A DNA stretch of 64,000 bases from JANXPZ01 sp033853925 (GCA_033853925.1 JAWOLC010000016.1:16775-80774); one strand, 5' to 3'; numbered from the stretch's first letter, positions 8,924-18,547 are shown. The notes: generated by a model not told the origin, from the letters alone. Numbers and translations are program-made.

Positions 8924-9886
8924 ATGCGGGTCAGGGTCTTCGTCATAGGAGCGAACGGGTATCTGGGCAGCGCGATCGCCAGGCGGCTCGCGAAGACCGG
9001 GAACGTGGTCGCGGGCCTGGTGCGCGATCCGGCGCGCGCTGAGGCGCTCGGCGCCGCGGGCGTCAACCTGGTCCGCGGGGACATCGCCGATCCCGATAGC
9101 TACGCCCCGGCGCTGCACTCGGCGGACGTCGTCGTCCAGGTCGCGACCGGGAGCGACGCGGAGAAGCTCGACCGGCAGGTGCTGGAGGCGCTCGACGCGG
9201 TCGCCCGCGCCCCCTCCGAGGGCAAGGCGGGCCATCTGCGGCGCGTCCTCTACACGAGCGGCGTGTGGAACTACGGGGACACCGGCGAGAAGGTGATCGA
9301 CGAGCACTCCTCGCAGAATCCGCTGGCGATCTGCAAGTGGCGCCCCGAGCACGAGGTCATGGCCCTGGACCTCGTCCGTCATCGAGTCGAGGTGGTGGTC
9401 TTCCAGCCGGGGGACGTCTACGGCGAGTCCCGCGGCATCCTGGGCTCGTTCTTCGCCATGGCCCGCGACCGGCACGAGGTGCGCTGGCCGGGCGACGGCA
9501 GGCAGCACTGGCCGCTGGTCCACCGCGACGACGCGGCCGAGGCCTACCGGCTGGCCGCGGAGCGACCGCTGCCGCGGACGAGCGGGCGGCCCGGGCAGCG
9601 CGAGGCGCGCGGCCACCGCTACGTGCTCACGGACGGGAGCGATCTCACCGCCCGGCAGATCATCGAGGCCATCGCCAAGGCCACGGGCGTGCCGGCCCGG
9701 GAGTGGCCGCGGGACCAGGTGCTGGCCGAGCTGGGCGAGTACGGGGCCGCGCTCATGGCCGGGCAGCGCTGCGTGGCGACGCGGGCCCGGCGCGAGCTGG
9801 GCTGGACGCCGAAGCGCACCTCGTTCGTCGCGGAGGTGGAAGCCATCCATCACGAGTGGCTGAGCGGGCAGGGCGTGGGGGTCTAG
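8924..9886 (+). CDS. NAD-dependent epimerase/dehydratase (extended SDR, 320 aa)
   Basis: The N-terminus 'VFVIGANGYLGSAIARRL' carries the GxxGxxG Rossmann motif of extended SDRs. 'LVRGDIAD' (adenine-binding Asp region) and 'YTSGVWNYG' (position of the catalytic Ser/Tyr strand) follow. The canonical YxxxK is not obvious: the usual place reads 'NPLAICKWRPEHE', so the enzyme may be atypical and may act as a reductase or epimerase of unknown substrate. The ATG is preceded by AGGAGGAG. It stands 187 bases after queD with no obvious operon link. Confidence 0.85.
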   Translation: MRVRVFVIGANGYLGSAIARRLAKTGNVVAGLVRDPARAEALGAAGVNLVRGDIADPDSYAPALHSADVVVQVATGSDAEKLDRQVLEALDAVARAPSEGKAGHLRRVLYTSGVWNYGDTGEKVIDEHSSQNPLAICKWRPEHEVMALDLVRHRVEVVVFQPGDVYGESRGILGSFFAMARDRHEVRWPGDGRQHWPLVHRDDAAEAYRLAAERPLPRTSGRPGQREARGHRYVLTDGSDLTARQIIEAIAKATGVPAREWPRDQVLAELGEYGAALMAGQRCVATRARRELGWTPKRTSFVAEVEAIHHEWLSGQGVGV

Positions 9887-9988
9887 CGGGGGCGCCGGCG
9901 AGGTGAGCCGCGGCGGGCGCGGCCGGAAGCGGCGAGGCGAGGCCCGGCGCTGGATCGCGGGGCGCACGAGCAGGTAGAGTCACGCGCC

Positions 9989-11815
9989 ATGCGCGCGCGC
10001 CGCCTCCGCATCGGGCTGCTGCTAGCGGCTGTCGTCCTCCTGGCCTTCTTCGCCGGCCGGCTGCTCGCGCCGGCCGCGGTCTCCTCGCGGCTGCATCACG
10101 CGGCGCAGTCTCGGGGCCTCGAGGCGCAGTGGCAGCGCCTCAGCCTCCGCCTTCCCGCGGTGGCCGAGCTGCGGGGTCTCGTCGTCGTGGACCGAGCGCG
10201 CGGCGTGACCCTGGCCGCGGCGGACTCGGTCTCGGTCACGCTCGACCCCGGATCGCTGCTCCTCCTGCGGCCGCGGATCGCGGCGGCCGCGATCGCTCAC
10301 GCGTACCTGCGCCTGGCGCCGCGCCGGGTGAGCCTGCCGGACACGCTGGCCCCGGAGGAGGAGCCCGAGGACCGCGTTTCCCCGCGGGCCGAGCGCATCC
10401 GGCGCGAGGCCGAGTCCCTCGCGGGCCTGCTGCTCGCCCCCGCGCGGCGCCTGCCCCGGCTCGAGCTGCGCGACGTGGAGCTGGCCGTGCCCGCCCCCGA
10501 GGAGGCGGTCGTGCAAGGCGGACGGCTCGCCTGGCTCTCGCTCCAGCACGTCCCCGGCGGCGTGCGCCTCGAGGCGTCCGGAGCCCTGTTCCTGGAGCAC
10601 GAGGTCCCCTTCCGGGTGGCCCTGGCGTGGGGACGGGACGACCGGCTGCGGGGCGGGGCCGCCCTGGGCATCCCCGATTCCTCGGGCGCGGTGAGCGAGA
10701 GCCTGCGCGTCTCGGTGGACGGCGCCCTCACCCAGGACCGCCGCGCGGGCGCGCTGCGCCTCGCCGATTCCACCCACGTCGTGCTGGGACGCATGCCCCT
10801 CGAGCTGGGCGGCGTGCTCGAGCGGCACGGGCCGCACCTCTCCTTCCGCCTGGCCGCCGACGGCATCGACGAGAGCGAGATCCAGGCCAGCGTGCCGCGC
10901 GCCGCTCTCGGTCCGCTCCTGGGGCTCGCGGTGCGCGGCTCCTTCGACTACCGGCTGGCGCTCGACCTGGATCTCGCCCGCCCCGACAGCGCCCGCTTCG
11001 AAGCCGACGTGATCCCGCACGGTCTCGCGCTGGATCCGGCGCGCAGCCGCCTGGATCTCTTCCGCCTCGACCAGCCGTTCCTGGCCGCCATCCACCTGCC
11101 GCGGGGGCGCATCGTCTACCGGGAGATGTCCTCCCTCAATCCCTTCTACCGTCCCCTCGACGGTCTCGACTCGCTCCTCGTCCACGCGGTGCTCACGAAC
11201 GAGGACGGCGGCTTCTTCCGCCATCGCGGCTTCAACACGGAGGCCATCAAGCTGGCCATCGCCGCCAACGTGAGAGCGGGGGCCTGGCGCCGGGGCGCCG
11301 GCACCATCACCATGCAGCTCGCCCGCAATCTCTGGCTGGGCCACGCGCGGACGCTCTCCCGCAAGACGCAGGAGGTCGTGCTGGCCTGGGTGCTGGAGCA
11401 CCTCACCGGCCTGCCCAAGCGGCGGATCCTGGAACTGTATCTCAACGTGATCGAATGGGGTCCGGACGTGCAGGGCGCGGCCGAGGCGACGCGCTACTAC
11501 TTCGACGAGGATCCGGCGCGCGTCACCGTGCCGGAGGCCCTGTTCCTCGCCACCGTCCTGCCCGCGCCCACGAAGTGGCGCTATCGCGTCGCTCCCGACG
11601 GCTCCCTGCGCACCTTCGAGCGGGCCCAGATGCACTTCATCGGCCGGGCCATGATCGCCAAGGGCTGGCTCGACCCCGCCATGCTTCCGCCCCGGGACTC
11701 GCTCCGCGTCGAGCTGCGCGGCCCGGCCCGCCAGGTGCTGTTCCCGCCCGACACCACGCGAACGGGCCCGCCGGCGGCGGACAGCAGCGTGGCGGGTCTC
11801 GCGGCCGGACGATGA
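9989..11815 (+). CDS. AsmA-like/GT51 peptidoglycan glycosyltransferase fusion (608 aa)
   Basis: A single N-terminal membrane anchor (about 8-26) precedes a region of about 330 residues rich in beta-strand. This region has the 'LRGLVVVDRARG' and 'DSVSVTLDPGSLLL' style of AsmA/DUF748-type repeat proteins. The C-terminal part is a GT51 transglycosylase: 'TNEDGGFFRHRGF' carries the catalytic Glu405, 'GAGTITMQLARN' replaces the usual GGSTITQQ, and 'RILELYLNVIEWG' is the KxxILExYLN block. There is no transpeptidase domain, so it should polymerise lipid II glycan without cross-linking, on the periplasmic side. The fusion to an AsmA-like domain is unusual compared with short MtgA-type enzymes. It overlaps the next gene by four bases. 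Confidence 0.86.
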   Translation: MRARRLRIGLLLAAVVLLAFFAGRLLAPAAVSSRLHHAAQSRGLEAQWQRLSLRLPAVAELRGLVVVDRARGVTLAAADSVSVTLDPGSLLLLRPRIAAAAIAHAYLRLAPRRVSLPDTLAPEEEPEDRVSPRAERIRREAESLAGLLLAPARRLPRLELRDVELAVPAPEEAVVQGGRLAWLSLQHVPGGVRLEASGALFLEHEVPFRVALAWGRDDRLRGGAALGIPDSSGAVSESLRVSVDGALTQDRRAGALRLADSTHVVLGRMPLELGGVLERHGPHLSFRLAADGIDESEIQASVPRAALGPLLGLAVRGSFDYRLALDLDLARPDSARFEADVIPHGLALDPARSRLDLFRLDQPFLAAIHLPRGRIVYREMSSLNPFYRPLDGLDSLLVHAVLTNEDGGFFRHRGFNTEAIKLAIAANVRAGAWRRGAGTITMQLARNLWLGHARTLSRKTQEVVLAWVLEHLTGLPKRRILELYLNVIEWGPDVQGAAEATRYYFDEDPARVTVPEALFLATVLPAPTKWRYRVAPDGSLRTFERAQMHFIGRAMIAKGWLDPAMLPPRDSLRVELRGPARQVLFPPDTTRTGPPAADSSVAGLAAGR

Positions 11816-13671
11816 CCGGCCGCGGGGATCGCCGCCGGCGCGGCGCGGCCCGCCGACCGCCCCGGGAGGCCGCCCGCGAGGCCGCTTCGCCCTCCCCGCC
11901 CCCTCGCGCCGGGCGCCTCTGGGCGTTCCTCGGGGCCCTGGCCATCGTGCCGCTCCTCTGGGCGAGCCGCAGTCCGACCCTGGGAGTGCCCGTGGCGGAC
12001 GACTACCTCTTCCTCTCGACCCTGGCGCGGGGACGGCCGGACTTCTTCGGCCCCATGGGCGCCGCCTACTACTGGCGGCCGCTGAGCCGCCAGCTCTACT
12101 ACCTGCTCGTCGGGCCGTGGCTGATCCGCGCGCCCTGGCTCGGCACCCTGGTGGCCGCGCTGCTCCTCCTCGCGCTCTACCTCGCGCTTTACCGGATCGC
12201 CCGCCGCGGCCTGAGCCCCCCGCTCGCCGCGGCGGTCGCCGCGTTCCCCCTCCTGAGCGAGCCGGCCCGGGTCTTCCTCGCCTGGCCGAGCGCCGCGCAG
12301 CACCTGCTGGCGGCCGTCTTCGCCGCCTTCGCCGTGGAGCGAGCGCTCGCCGGGAGGATCGTGGCCGCGAGCGCGGCGGCGCTGCTGGCGCTGCTCAGCA
12401 ACGAGGCCGCCTTCCTCGTGCTGCCGGCCTTGCCCGCGGCGGCCTGGCTTCGCACCCGCTCCCGAGCGGAGCTGGCGCGCGCGACGGGCGCGGCGCTGGC
12501 GGTGGCCGCGATCTGGGTGGCGGGCTACACCGTGGCCCGCGCGCACGGGGCGGCCCTCCCGAGGGGAGAGGCGGGCTCGCTCTGGCTGCCGTACCTCGCC
12601 GTGCTCGTGCAGGCGACCGTCTCGCAGATGGGGTACGAGGGGCTTGCGGCCGGGGGGGCGAAGGTCCTTCTCGCCGGCGTCGGGCTGCTCCTCGCCGCCG
12701 GCCTCGCGCTCTCCATCCGCCGCGCCTCTCGCCGGCGGATCGCGCGGGCAGCCCCCGCCCTGCTCGGGGGCCTCGCCTGGTTCGTCCTGGGGGTCGCGCC
12801 CCTCGTCTTCGTGCTCCCCGACTGGAACGCCTGGCGCGCGACGGTCGCGGCGCTCGGCCTCGGCCTGGCGCTGACCGGCTGGCTCGGCCTGGCGGAGCCG
12901 GCGCTGGCGGCTCTGCTCGTCGGCGTGCGCCTCGTGACGCTGCTGCTCGGCCACGGCGCTCCGCCGGCCGTGACCGATTCCCTGCCGGGCACCGCGTCCA
13001 GCTTCTCGTTCGCGCGCCTCGTGCGCTTGCAGCGCATCGTGGAGTCCACGCGCCGCACCTTGAACGCGGGGGCGCCTTCGCTGCCGAGCGGCGGGATCGT
13101 GCGTTACTGGCAGCTCCCGCGGCTGGCCGAGGTGGGCTTCAGCGGCGACAACGCGCTGCGCGTCTGGTACCGCGACACCACGCTCAGCCTGCGCTTCTTC
13201 CGCGAGGCCGCCGGCATCCACGAGCCCCTCGACGCGCTGGTCGAGTTCGAGGCGAATCAGCCCTGGCCGGCGGCGCTCATCCAGCCCCGGGCCCTGCACG
13301 ACTTCCAGGCCGCCTTCGCGGCCAGCCAGGAAGGCCGCCTCCGGACCGCGGACTCGCTCATGAGCGAAGCGAGCCGCGCCCAACCGGGCCAGGCGCGCCG
13401 CTTCCTCGGCAACCTGGCGGAGAACCGGGCGAAGCTGGCCTGGCGGCTGGGCGCGTACGAGCGGGCCGACTCCCTGAACCGCGTGAGCTACGAGCTGCAG
13501 GGCGAGACCCCTGCCTTCTGGGCGATGACCGCGCACCAGGCCCTGCGCCGCCAGGACATGGCCGCCGCCCGGAGCGCCGTGCGGCGCTGCCTCGAGCTGG
13601 ATCCGAGCGACGAGGACGGGATCGTCCTGGCCCGACTGCTGGATCTGCGCCCCACCACCCCCGGACCGTGA
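11812..13671 (+). CDS. Polytopic GT-C-like membrane protein with TPR-like tail (619 aa)
   Basis: An Arg-rich cytoplasmic N-terminus precedes about 10 hydrophobic segments spanning roughly 35-400. The first luminal loop contains 'VADDYLFLSTLARG' and 'YYWRPLSRQLYYL', resembling the DD...RP pattern of GT-C/GT39-like lipid-linked sugar transferases. The C-terminal 150 residues are soluble, with helical TPR-like pairs ('SLMSEASRAQPGQARRFLGN', 'AAARSAVRRCLELDPSDED'). The start is the ATG that overlaps the GT51 stop. Coupling suggests a role in envelope glycan assembly, but this is an inference, and the exact activity is unknown. Confidence 0.75.
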   Translation: MTGRGDRRRRGAARRPPREAAREAASPSPPPRAGRLWAFLGALAIVPLLWASRSPTLGVPVADDYLFLSTLARGRPDFFGPMGAAYYWRPLSRQLYYLLVGPWLIRAPWLGTLVAALLLLALYLALYRIARRGLSPPLAAAVAAFPLLSEPARVFLAWPSAAQHLLAAVFAAFAVERALAGRIVAASAAALLALLSNEAAFLVLPALPAAAWLRTRSRAELARATGAALAVAAIWVAGYTVARAHGAALPRGEAGSLWLPYLAVLVQATVSQMGYEGLAAGGAKVLLAGVGLLLAAGLALSIRRASRRRIARAAPALLGGLAWFVLGVAPLVFVLPDWNAWRATVAALGLGLALTGWLGLAEPALAALLVGVRLVTLLLGHGAPPAVTDSLPGTASSFSFARLVRLQRIVESTRRTLNAGAPSLPSGGIVRYWQLPRLAEVGFSGDNALRVWYRDTTLSLRFFREAAGIHEPLDALVEFEANQPWPAALIQPRALHDFQAAFAASQEGRLRTADSLMSEASRAQPGQARRFLGNLAENRAKLAWRLGAYERADSLNRVSYELQGETPAFWAMTAHQALRRQDMAAARSAVRRCLELDPSDEDGIVLARLLDLRPTTPGP

Positions 13672-13774
13672 GTCGCAGAGGCGGCCTCGACAGTGGACGG
13701 GCCCCGATCGTCCGACTATCCTCGGCCGACGCTGCGGCCGCCGCTCGCGAATCCGCCTGACCGTGGGAGGAACC

Positions 13775-14299
13775 GTGCTCGCCTACCTGTGGAGATTCCT
13801 CCACCTCCTGTTCGCCTTCAGCTTCGTGGGCGCCTTGACCATCGCCGAGTGGAACGGCCGCGCCGCGCGGACCGCGAAGGACTGGAACCGGCGGGCGGCG
13901 CTGTGGGGCGTGGTGAGGGTGACCACGCAGGTGCTGGGCATCGGGGCGCTCGTCCTCGTCGGCATCCTCGGCAATCTGCTGGCGGTGGCCCTGGGGCTGC
14001 CCATGGGCGGCCTGTGGATGCGTGTCGTGAACGGGCTCTGGCTGGCCGGCCTTCTGGTCTACCTGTTGGCGGCTCTGCCCACGGCCGGCCGCTTGGTCGC
14101 CTTGTGCGAGACCGCGGCTCGGGAGGAGCGGGCGCCCGCCTCGCCGCCCTCCGGACCCCTTTCCCCCTCCTTCGCGGGCCCCGGAGCGGAGGCCACGTAC
14201 TCGGCGACGCTGGCGCGCTGGCGCCTGGCCAACGTGCTGCTCAGCATCTTCTTCGTGCTCATGCTGACCCTGATGGTCCTCCACCCCCGGCTCCCCTGA
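13775..14299 (+). CDS. Small integral membrane protein, DUF2269/CopD-like (174 aa)
   Basis: Four hydrophobic segments are seen: an N-terminal 'YLWRFLHLLFAFSFVGALTI', 'VLGIGALVLVGILGNLLAVA', a third around 'WLAGLLVYLLAAL', and a C-terminal 'VLLSIFFVLMLTLMVLHP'. His in the first helix and the overall pattern recall the DUF2269/copper-resistance D group, but the match is weak. GTG at 13775 is chosen because GGGAGG sits five bases upstream; an in-frame GTG at 13763 would place the Shine-Dalgarno sequence inside the gene. A hairpin follows the stop. Confidence 0.65.
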   Translation: MLAYLWRFLHLLFAFSFVGALTIAEWNGRAARTAKDWNRRAALWGVVRVTTQVLGIGALVLVGILGNLLAVALGLPMGGLWMRVVNGLWLAGLLVYLLAALPTAGRLVALCETAAREERAPASPPSGPLSPSFAGPGAEATYSATLARWRLANVLLSIFFVLMLTLMVLHPRLP

Positions 14300-14310
14300 C
14301 GGCGACCCGG

Positions 14311-14339
14311 GGCCGCGAGGGCGCGTCCCGCTCGCGGCC
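14311..14339 (+). terminator. Hairpin after the small membrane protein
   Basis: A perfect 9-bp stem (ggccgcgag/ctcgcggcc) with an 11-base loop lies 11 bases after the stop codon. There is no T-run, as is common in such GC-rich genomes. Confidence 0.45.
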
Positions 14340-14526
14340 GGCGGGTTCGCTCGCCGCGGCGGATGCAGCCCTTCTCGTTGGACTCCCGGCGCCTCGGATG
14401 CGAAACTCTGGCCGTGCCGCGGGAGACTCGCATCCCCGTGGGTCAGTGGTGGGTTCCCGATCTGTCGGGCCCAGGCCGGCTCCCCCGGCCCGGCCCTCGC
14501 CACCCTTCTCGATAGGGACGCGTACC

Positions 14527-17214
14527 ATGCCCAGCCATCGCCCCGCAGTCCTGCATGCGGCGCTCGTCCTCGCCCTGGCGACTTCGAGCGTACCCTTCGC
14601 GCGCGCAATCGGCGCCGCGGCCGCCGCCGCACCCACGCCCGCGACTCCGGCGCGGATCGGCTCGGCCGGAACCGTGCTTTCGCCGTTCGCGGGGGAGTTC
14701 AAGCGGCTGCAACGTCAGGCTCTCCTCGAGGGCGCCCAGCGCCGCATCGCGCGGGCTCGCGTCTTCGCCCAGCTCAGGCGCAACCATCCCGAGCTGGCGA
14801 AGGTCAGGCTCCGGGCCCGGCTCCCCAAGGACTGGAGCGAAGCCGGCGGGCCGCAGGGCGTCGGCGCGAATCGGAGCCCGATCCTGCGCGCCCCGGCTTC
14901 CACCCGCGCCAAGGCCGCCCTGGGACCCAACGTGATCGTGAACGACCGAAGCGAGGACGGCGGCCGCACGAACGTGGGGCAGGCGGAGCAGATGGTCGGG
15001 GTCTACGGCCCCAACGTGCTCATCGCCTTCAACGACGGGCTGGGCTTCGAGCTGGGCAGCGGCGTCTCGAGCACCCAGGGATACAGCTACTCCACCGACG
15101 GAGGCCAGACCTACACGGACGGCGGGGTTCCTCCTCTGCTGTCCGGATGGGAGTGGACCAGCGACCCGGTCGTGACGGTGGACCCGAAGACCGGCGAATT
15201 CTGGTACTGCGCCCTGGTGGACATCCCCAACAACAACCAGAACGGGGTCGGCGTCGTGAAGGCCACCTTCGGCGGCACTCCGACGACCATCCAGTGGGGC
15301 ACGCCCACGCTGGCCTGGGTCTTCCCCAACTCCTCGATCGCCGACAAGCCCTGGATGGTCGTGGACTCGCTGAGCGGTCGGCTCTACCTCAGCTACACGG
15401 TCTTCAGCGGCTCGGGCTCCAGCGCGACCGACAACATCTACTTCCAGCGCTCCGCGCCCGGAGGCACGAGCTGGGAGGCGCCACAGACCATCTCCCAGGC
15501 CAGCGAGGCCGGCGCCGTGCAGGGCTCGCGCCCGGCGGTGGGGCCGGCGGGTGAGGTCTACGTGGTCTGGAACTCCATCGGCACGTCCGACGTGGACTTC
15601 ATGCGGATCACCCGCTCCCCGGCGGGCAGCCAGGGCCAGGCCGGCAGCTTCAGCACGCCCGTGAACGTGGCCGCGGAGGTCTCCAACTTCGGCAACGGCG
15701 CGCCGGGCTTCAATCGCGGGATGGGCATCACCTTCCCCGGCATCGCCGTGGACCGCTCGAGCGGCTCGCATCGCGGCCGGGTCTACGTCTCGTGGAACGA
15801 ATGCGTCGACTTCTTCACCGACAGCCTGGGCACCCTGGACACCCTCACCGAGGCCGAGCCCAACAACAACTTCGCCAGCGCCAACAGCATGACGATCGGG
15901 CAGACGGTCCAGGGAGCCATCTCGGTCTCGAACGACATCGACCTGTACAAGTTCACCGGCACGGCGGGCGAGACGGTGATCCTCTACGCCGGATCGGTGG
16001 CCTCGACCTTGGACATGGGCCTGCGCCTGTTCTGCTCCGACACCACGACGCGCCTCGCGTATTCGGCCCTGGGCATGGGCTCGCCGGACATCGTCGTCTT
16101 CACCCTGCCCAGCGACGGCACCTACTACATGCGCTGCGACGGCTTTGCCGGGGGCACCGGGGGCACCACCGGGAGCTACACGGTCTTCACGGGCTTCCAT
16201 CACACGCCGAACCCGGTGGACCGCTCGCGCGACCATCGCGACGCGTTCGTGGCCTGGTCCGACAACCCCACCAGCGCCGCGAGCTGGTCCGTGGCCCGCT
16301 CCAGCGACAGTCCGGCCGGCTTCGACGACTGGCTCCCCGAGGTGGCGGTGGCCGGGGACAACGCCAACCCGCTGGTGGGGAGCGGCAAGCCGTACAGCCT
16401 CTGGTACGACTGGCGCGACTCGCCGCCCAGCGCCTGCGGCGGCGTCTCGAACGTGTACCTCGCGCGCTCGGACAACGGTGGGGGCAGCTGGACCACCGTG
16501 GGCACGATCACGAACACGCAGACGTTCTGGAGCAGCGTCGCGAGCGACATCGCGCCCAATCAAGGCGACTACCTGTCCCTCTTCACGGACACGACCGACC
16601 TCTACGCCTCGTGGGCGGACGGCCGGAACGGCGACCCCGACGTCTTCGCCAGCTACATGACCCTCGAGTCGACGGCGGCGACGCTGGCCCTCTACAGCGT
16701 GAGCGCCACGGCCACGCAGGTGACCCTGACCTGGTACGCCAGCCCGGATGCCGGGGTGACCACGGCCACCGTCCAGAGGAGCAGCGACGGCGTGCTCTTC
16801 GACAACCTCGCCGACGTCGTCCCCGACGGGAGCGGCTACATCGTCTACATGGACACCACGGTGACGTCGGGCGGGCGCTACTACTACCGGCTCTCGGCGC
16901 TCGGCGGCACCCTGCTCACGCCGCCCGAGCTGGTGATCGTGCCGGAGAAGTCACTGGTCCTGCGCGGCGCGCAGCCCAATCCCGTGGACGAGAACCGGCC
17001 TTGGTTCGTCTCGTTCGAGCTGCCCAACACCGCGGTGGCCAAGCTGGAGCTCTTCGACGTGGCGGGGCGGCGGGTCGCCGAGAGGGACGTCAGCGGGGTC
17101 GGCCCGCAGTCGGTCCAGCTGTCCGAGGGCGTGAAGCTCAAGCCCGGTCTCTACCTCATCCGTCTCACCCAGAACGGCGTCAGCCTCACCACCCGCGTGA
17201 GCGTGGTGCGGTGA
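14527..17214 (+). CDS. Secreted BNR-propeller/PPC protein with C-terminal sorting domain (895 aa)
   Basis: A signal peptide covers about 1-25. An Arg-rich helical segment follows ('LQRQALLEGAQRRIARARVF'). A sialidase-like BNR propeller then covers about 130-420, with Asp-box-like pieces such as 'STDGGQTYTDGG'. A PPC-type beta-sandwich occupies about 445-560 ('DIDLYKFTGTAGETVILY'), followed by a second propeller part ('SDNGGGSWTTVG'), a fibronectin III-like module, and an Ig-like sorting domain ending 'LFDVAGRRVAE' and a final Arg. It should be exported to the cell surface or medium; no catalytic residues can be assigned. It is a paralogue of the protein at 27744-30434. Its stop codon is followed at once by the repeated hairpin element. 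Confidence 0.85.
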   Translation: MPSHRPAVLHAALVLALATSSVPFARAIGAAAAAAPTPATPARIGSAGTVLSPFAGEFKRLQRQALLEGAQRRIARARVFAQLRRNHPELAKVRLRARLPKDWSEAGGPQGVGANRSPILRAPASTRAKAALGPNVIVNDRSEDGGRTNVGQAEQMVGVYGPNVLIAFNDGLGFELGSGVSSTQGYSYSTDGGQTYTDGGVPPLLSGWEWTSDPVVTVDPKTGEFWYCALVDIPNNNQNGVGVVKATFGGTPTTIQWGTPTLAWVFPNSSIADKPWMVVDSLSGRLYLSYTVFSGSGSSATDNIYFQRSAPGGTSWEAPQTISQASEAGAVQGSRPAVGPAGEVYVVWNSIGTSDVDFMRITRSPAGSQGQAGSFSTPVNVAAEVSNFGNGAPGFNRGMGITFPGIAVDRSSGSHRGRVYVSWNECVDFFTDSLGTLDTLTEAEPNNNFASANSMTIGQTVQGAISVSNDIDLYKFTGTAGETVILYAGSVASTLDMGLRLFCSDTTTRLAYSALGMGSPDIVVFTLPSDGTYYMRCDGFAGGTGGTTGSYTVFTGFHHTPNPVDRSRDHRDAFVAWSDNPTSAASWSVARSSDSPAGFDDWLPEVAVAGDNANPLVGSGKPYSLWYDWRDSPPSACGGVSNVYLARSDNGGGSWTTVGTITNTQTFWSSVASDIAPNQGDYLSLFTDTTDLYASWADGRNGDPDVFASYMTLESTAATLALYSVSATATQVTLTWYASPDAGVTTATVQRSSDGVLFDNLADVVPDGSGYIVYMDTTVTSGGRYYYRLSALGGTLLTPPELVIVPEKSLVLRGAQPNPVDENRPWFVSFELPNTAVAKLELFDVAGRRVAERDVSGVGPQSVQLSEGVKLKPGLYLIRLTQNGVSLTTRVSVVR

Positions 17215-17280
17215 CATGGAGCGACCCCAGGTCGAGGCACTTGTTCTGGCCTTCTCGCGGCCACCCTTCGGGGTGGCCGC
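17211..17280 (+). repeat. 3'-flanking hairpin repeat, copy A
   Basis: From the TGA stop onwards about 70 bases match, at roughly 89% by eye, the reverse complement of 18782-18851. Both copies begin at the stop codon of a secreted-protein gene. They share 'ATGGAGCGACC', 'AGGCACTTGTTCTG' and a perfect hairpin of ten base pairs closed by a TTCG loop (17257-17280). The hairpin makes it a likely terminator; the conservation outside the stem suggests a genome-wide repeat. Confidence 0.75.
17257..17280 (+). terminator. Perfect 10-bp hairpin with TTCG loop
   Basis: The stem gcggccaccc/gggtggccgc is closed by the very stable TTCG tetraloop, 43 bases after the stop of the secreted BNR protein. It belongs to repeat copy A. 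Confidence 0.6.
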
Positions 17281-17416
17281 GGGACGTTGGAGTGGACGAG
17301 GAGGGCTCGACTCAGAGGGCAGCTTCGTGCTCGACTGTGGGCGTTCCTCCGGGGCTCCTCCCTGACGGACCTGGATTGGCTTCGACACCACCCAACCTCC
17401 ATCAGCAGGGCCCCGG

Positions 17417-18547
17417 TTGAACAGGCCCCTCAGTGAACAACGTGGTGAGACATCACACGTAGATTGGCGTCGTTCCATACTAGACAGTAGGGAGCTCTTC
17501 CCGGGGCAGCCAGATCCGGTGGAGTGGCCGGAGGCCACGACGGTTGAGGCCATCCGGCGTCTGGCCCGCAAGCTCCAACGGGACGCGTCCGGGCCAGTCC
17601 GGTGCTGCTACGAGGCGGGTCCGACCGGCTACACCCTGCAGCGCCAGCTCCGGCTGGCGGGGATCTCCTGCACCGTGATCGCGCCCTCGCTCACGCCGGT
17701 GAAGCCGGGCAGCCGGATCAAGACCGACCGGCGCGATGCCCGCAAGCTGGCGGAGCTGTTTCGCGCCGGCCTGCTGACCGAGGTCCATCCGCCGAGTGAG
17801 CGGGACGAGGCCCTGCGGGACCTGTGTCGTTGCCGCGACGATGTGCGGGTGGACCTGCTGCGGGCGGGGCACCGGCTGAGCAGGTTCCTGCTCCGGCGTC
17901 ACTACCTCTACCGGAACACGAAGCACCACTGGGGTACGCGCCGCTGGGCCTGGCTCGAGCAGTTGCGCTTCGACGACGCGCTGAGCCAGGCCACGTTCGA
18001 CAGTTACCTGCTCGCGGTGCAGCAGCTTGAGGAACGGCAGCAGCAGCTCGACGCGCAGCTCGCCACCTTCGGCGCCGAGGAGCCGTACCGTGAACCGGTC
18101 GCGTGGCTGCGCTGCTTCAAAGGCATCGACACCGTGACCGCGGTGTGCCTGGTGGCCGAGCTGCACGACTTCCGGCGCTTCCACTCGGCGCGCCAGCTGA
18201 TGGCCTACGTCGGCCTGGTGCCGAGCGAGTGCTCGAGCGGCGAGCGCGAACGGCGGGGCTCGATCACCAAAGCGGGCAATCGACATGTGCGCCGGCTGCT
18301 GGTCGAGGCGGCGTGGCACCACCGCTTCCGCCCCGCGCTGAGCCTGCCGCTGCGGCGTCGGCGTGAAGGCCAGCCGGCGCGGGTACTGGCGATCGCCGAT
18401 CGGGCGCAGGAACGGCTGTGCGCGCGCTACCGGCGCATGACCCTGCGCGGCACCAGCACCCCCAAGACCATCGTCGCCATGGCACGCGAGCTGACTGGCT
18501 ACCTCTGGGCGGTGCTGCATCCCGACGCCACCCTCACGCGAGCCTGA
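17417..18547 (+). CDS. IS110-family transposase, N-terminus altered (376 aa)
   Basis: The body is a standard IS110 transposase: 'YEAGPTGYTLQRQLRL', 'PSLTPVKPGSRIKTDRRDA' (DEDD RuvC-like domain) and the C-terminal transposase_20 part with 'FKGIDTVTAVCLVAEL', 'YVGLVPSE' and 'GSITKAGNRHVRRLLVEAAW'. The first 30 residues do not match the second copy at 23534-23860: 'WVGLDAHKSSIKVA' is replaced by unrelated residues. Only an Asp at the same distance from the shared 'FPGQ' remains. The 5' end and any guide-RNA region are thus probably lost, and the copy is likely inactive. It lies between two inverted copies of the 3' hairpin repeat. Confidence 0.85.
   Translation: MNRPLSEQRGETSHVDWRRSILDSRELFPGQPDPVEWPEATTVEAIRRLARKLQRDASGPVRCCYEAGPTGYTLQRQLRLAGISCTVIAPSLTPVKPGSRIKTDRRDARKLAELFRAGLLTEVHPPSERDEALRDLCRCRDDVRVDLLRAGHRLSRFLLRRHYLYRNTKHHWGTRRWAWLEQLRFDDALSQATFDSYLLAVQQLEERQQQLDAQLATFGAEEPYREPVAWLRCFKGIDTVTAVCLVAELHDFRRFHSARQLMAYVGLVPSECSSGERERRGSITKAGNRHVRRLLVEAAWHHRFRPALSLPLRRRREGQPARVLAIADRAQERLCARYRRMTLRGTSTPKTIVAMARELTGYLWAVLHPDATLTRA

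Noticed and set aside
10022..11635. Long minus-strand frame opposite the GT51 gene
   Set aside because: The GT51 gene has catalytic motifs in order; the antisense frame shows only low-complexity shadow sequence.
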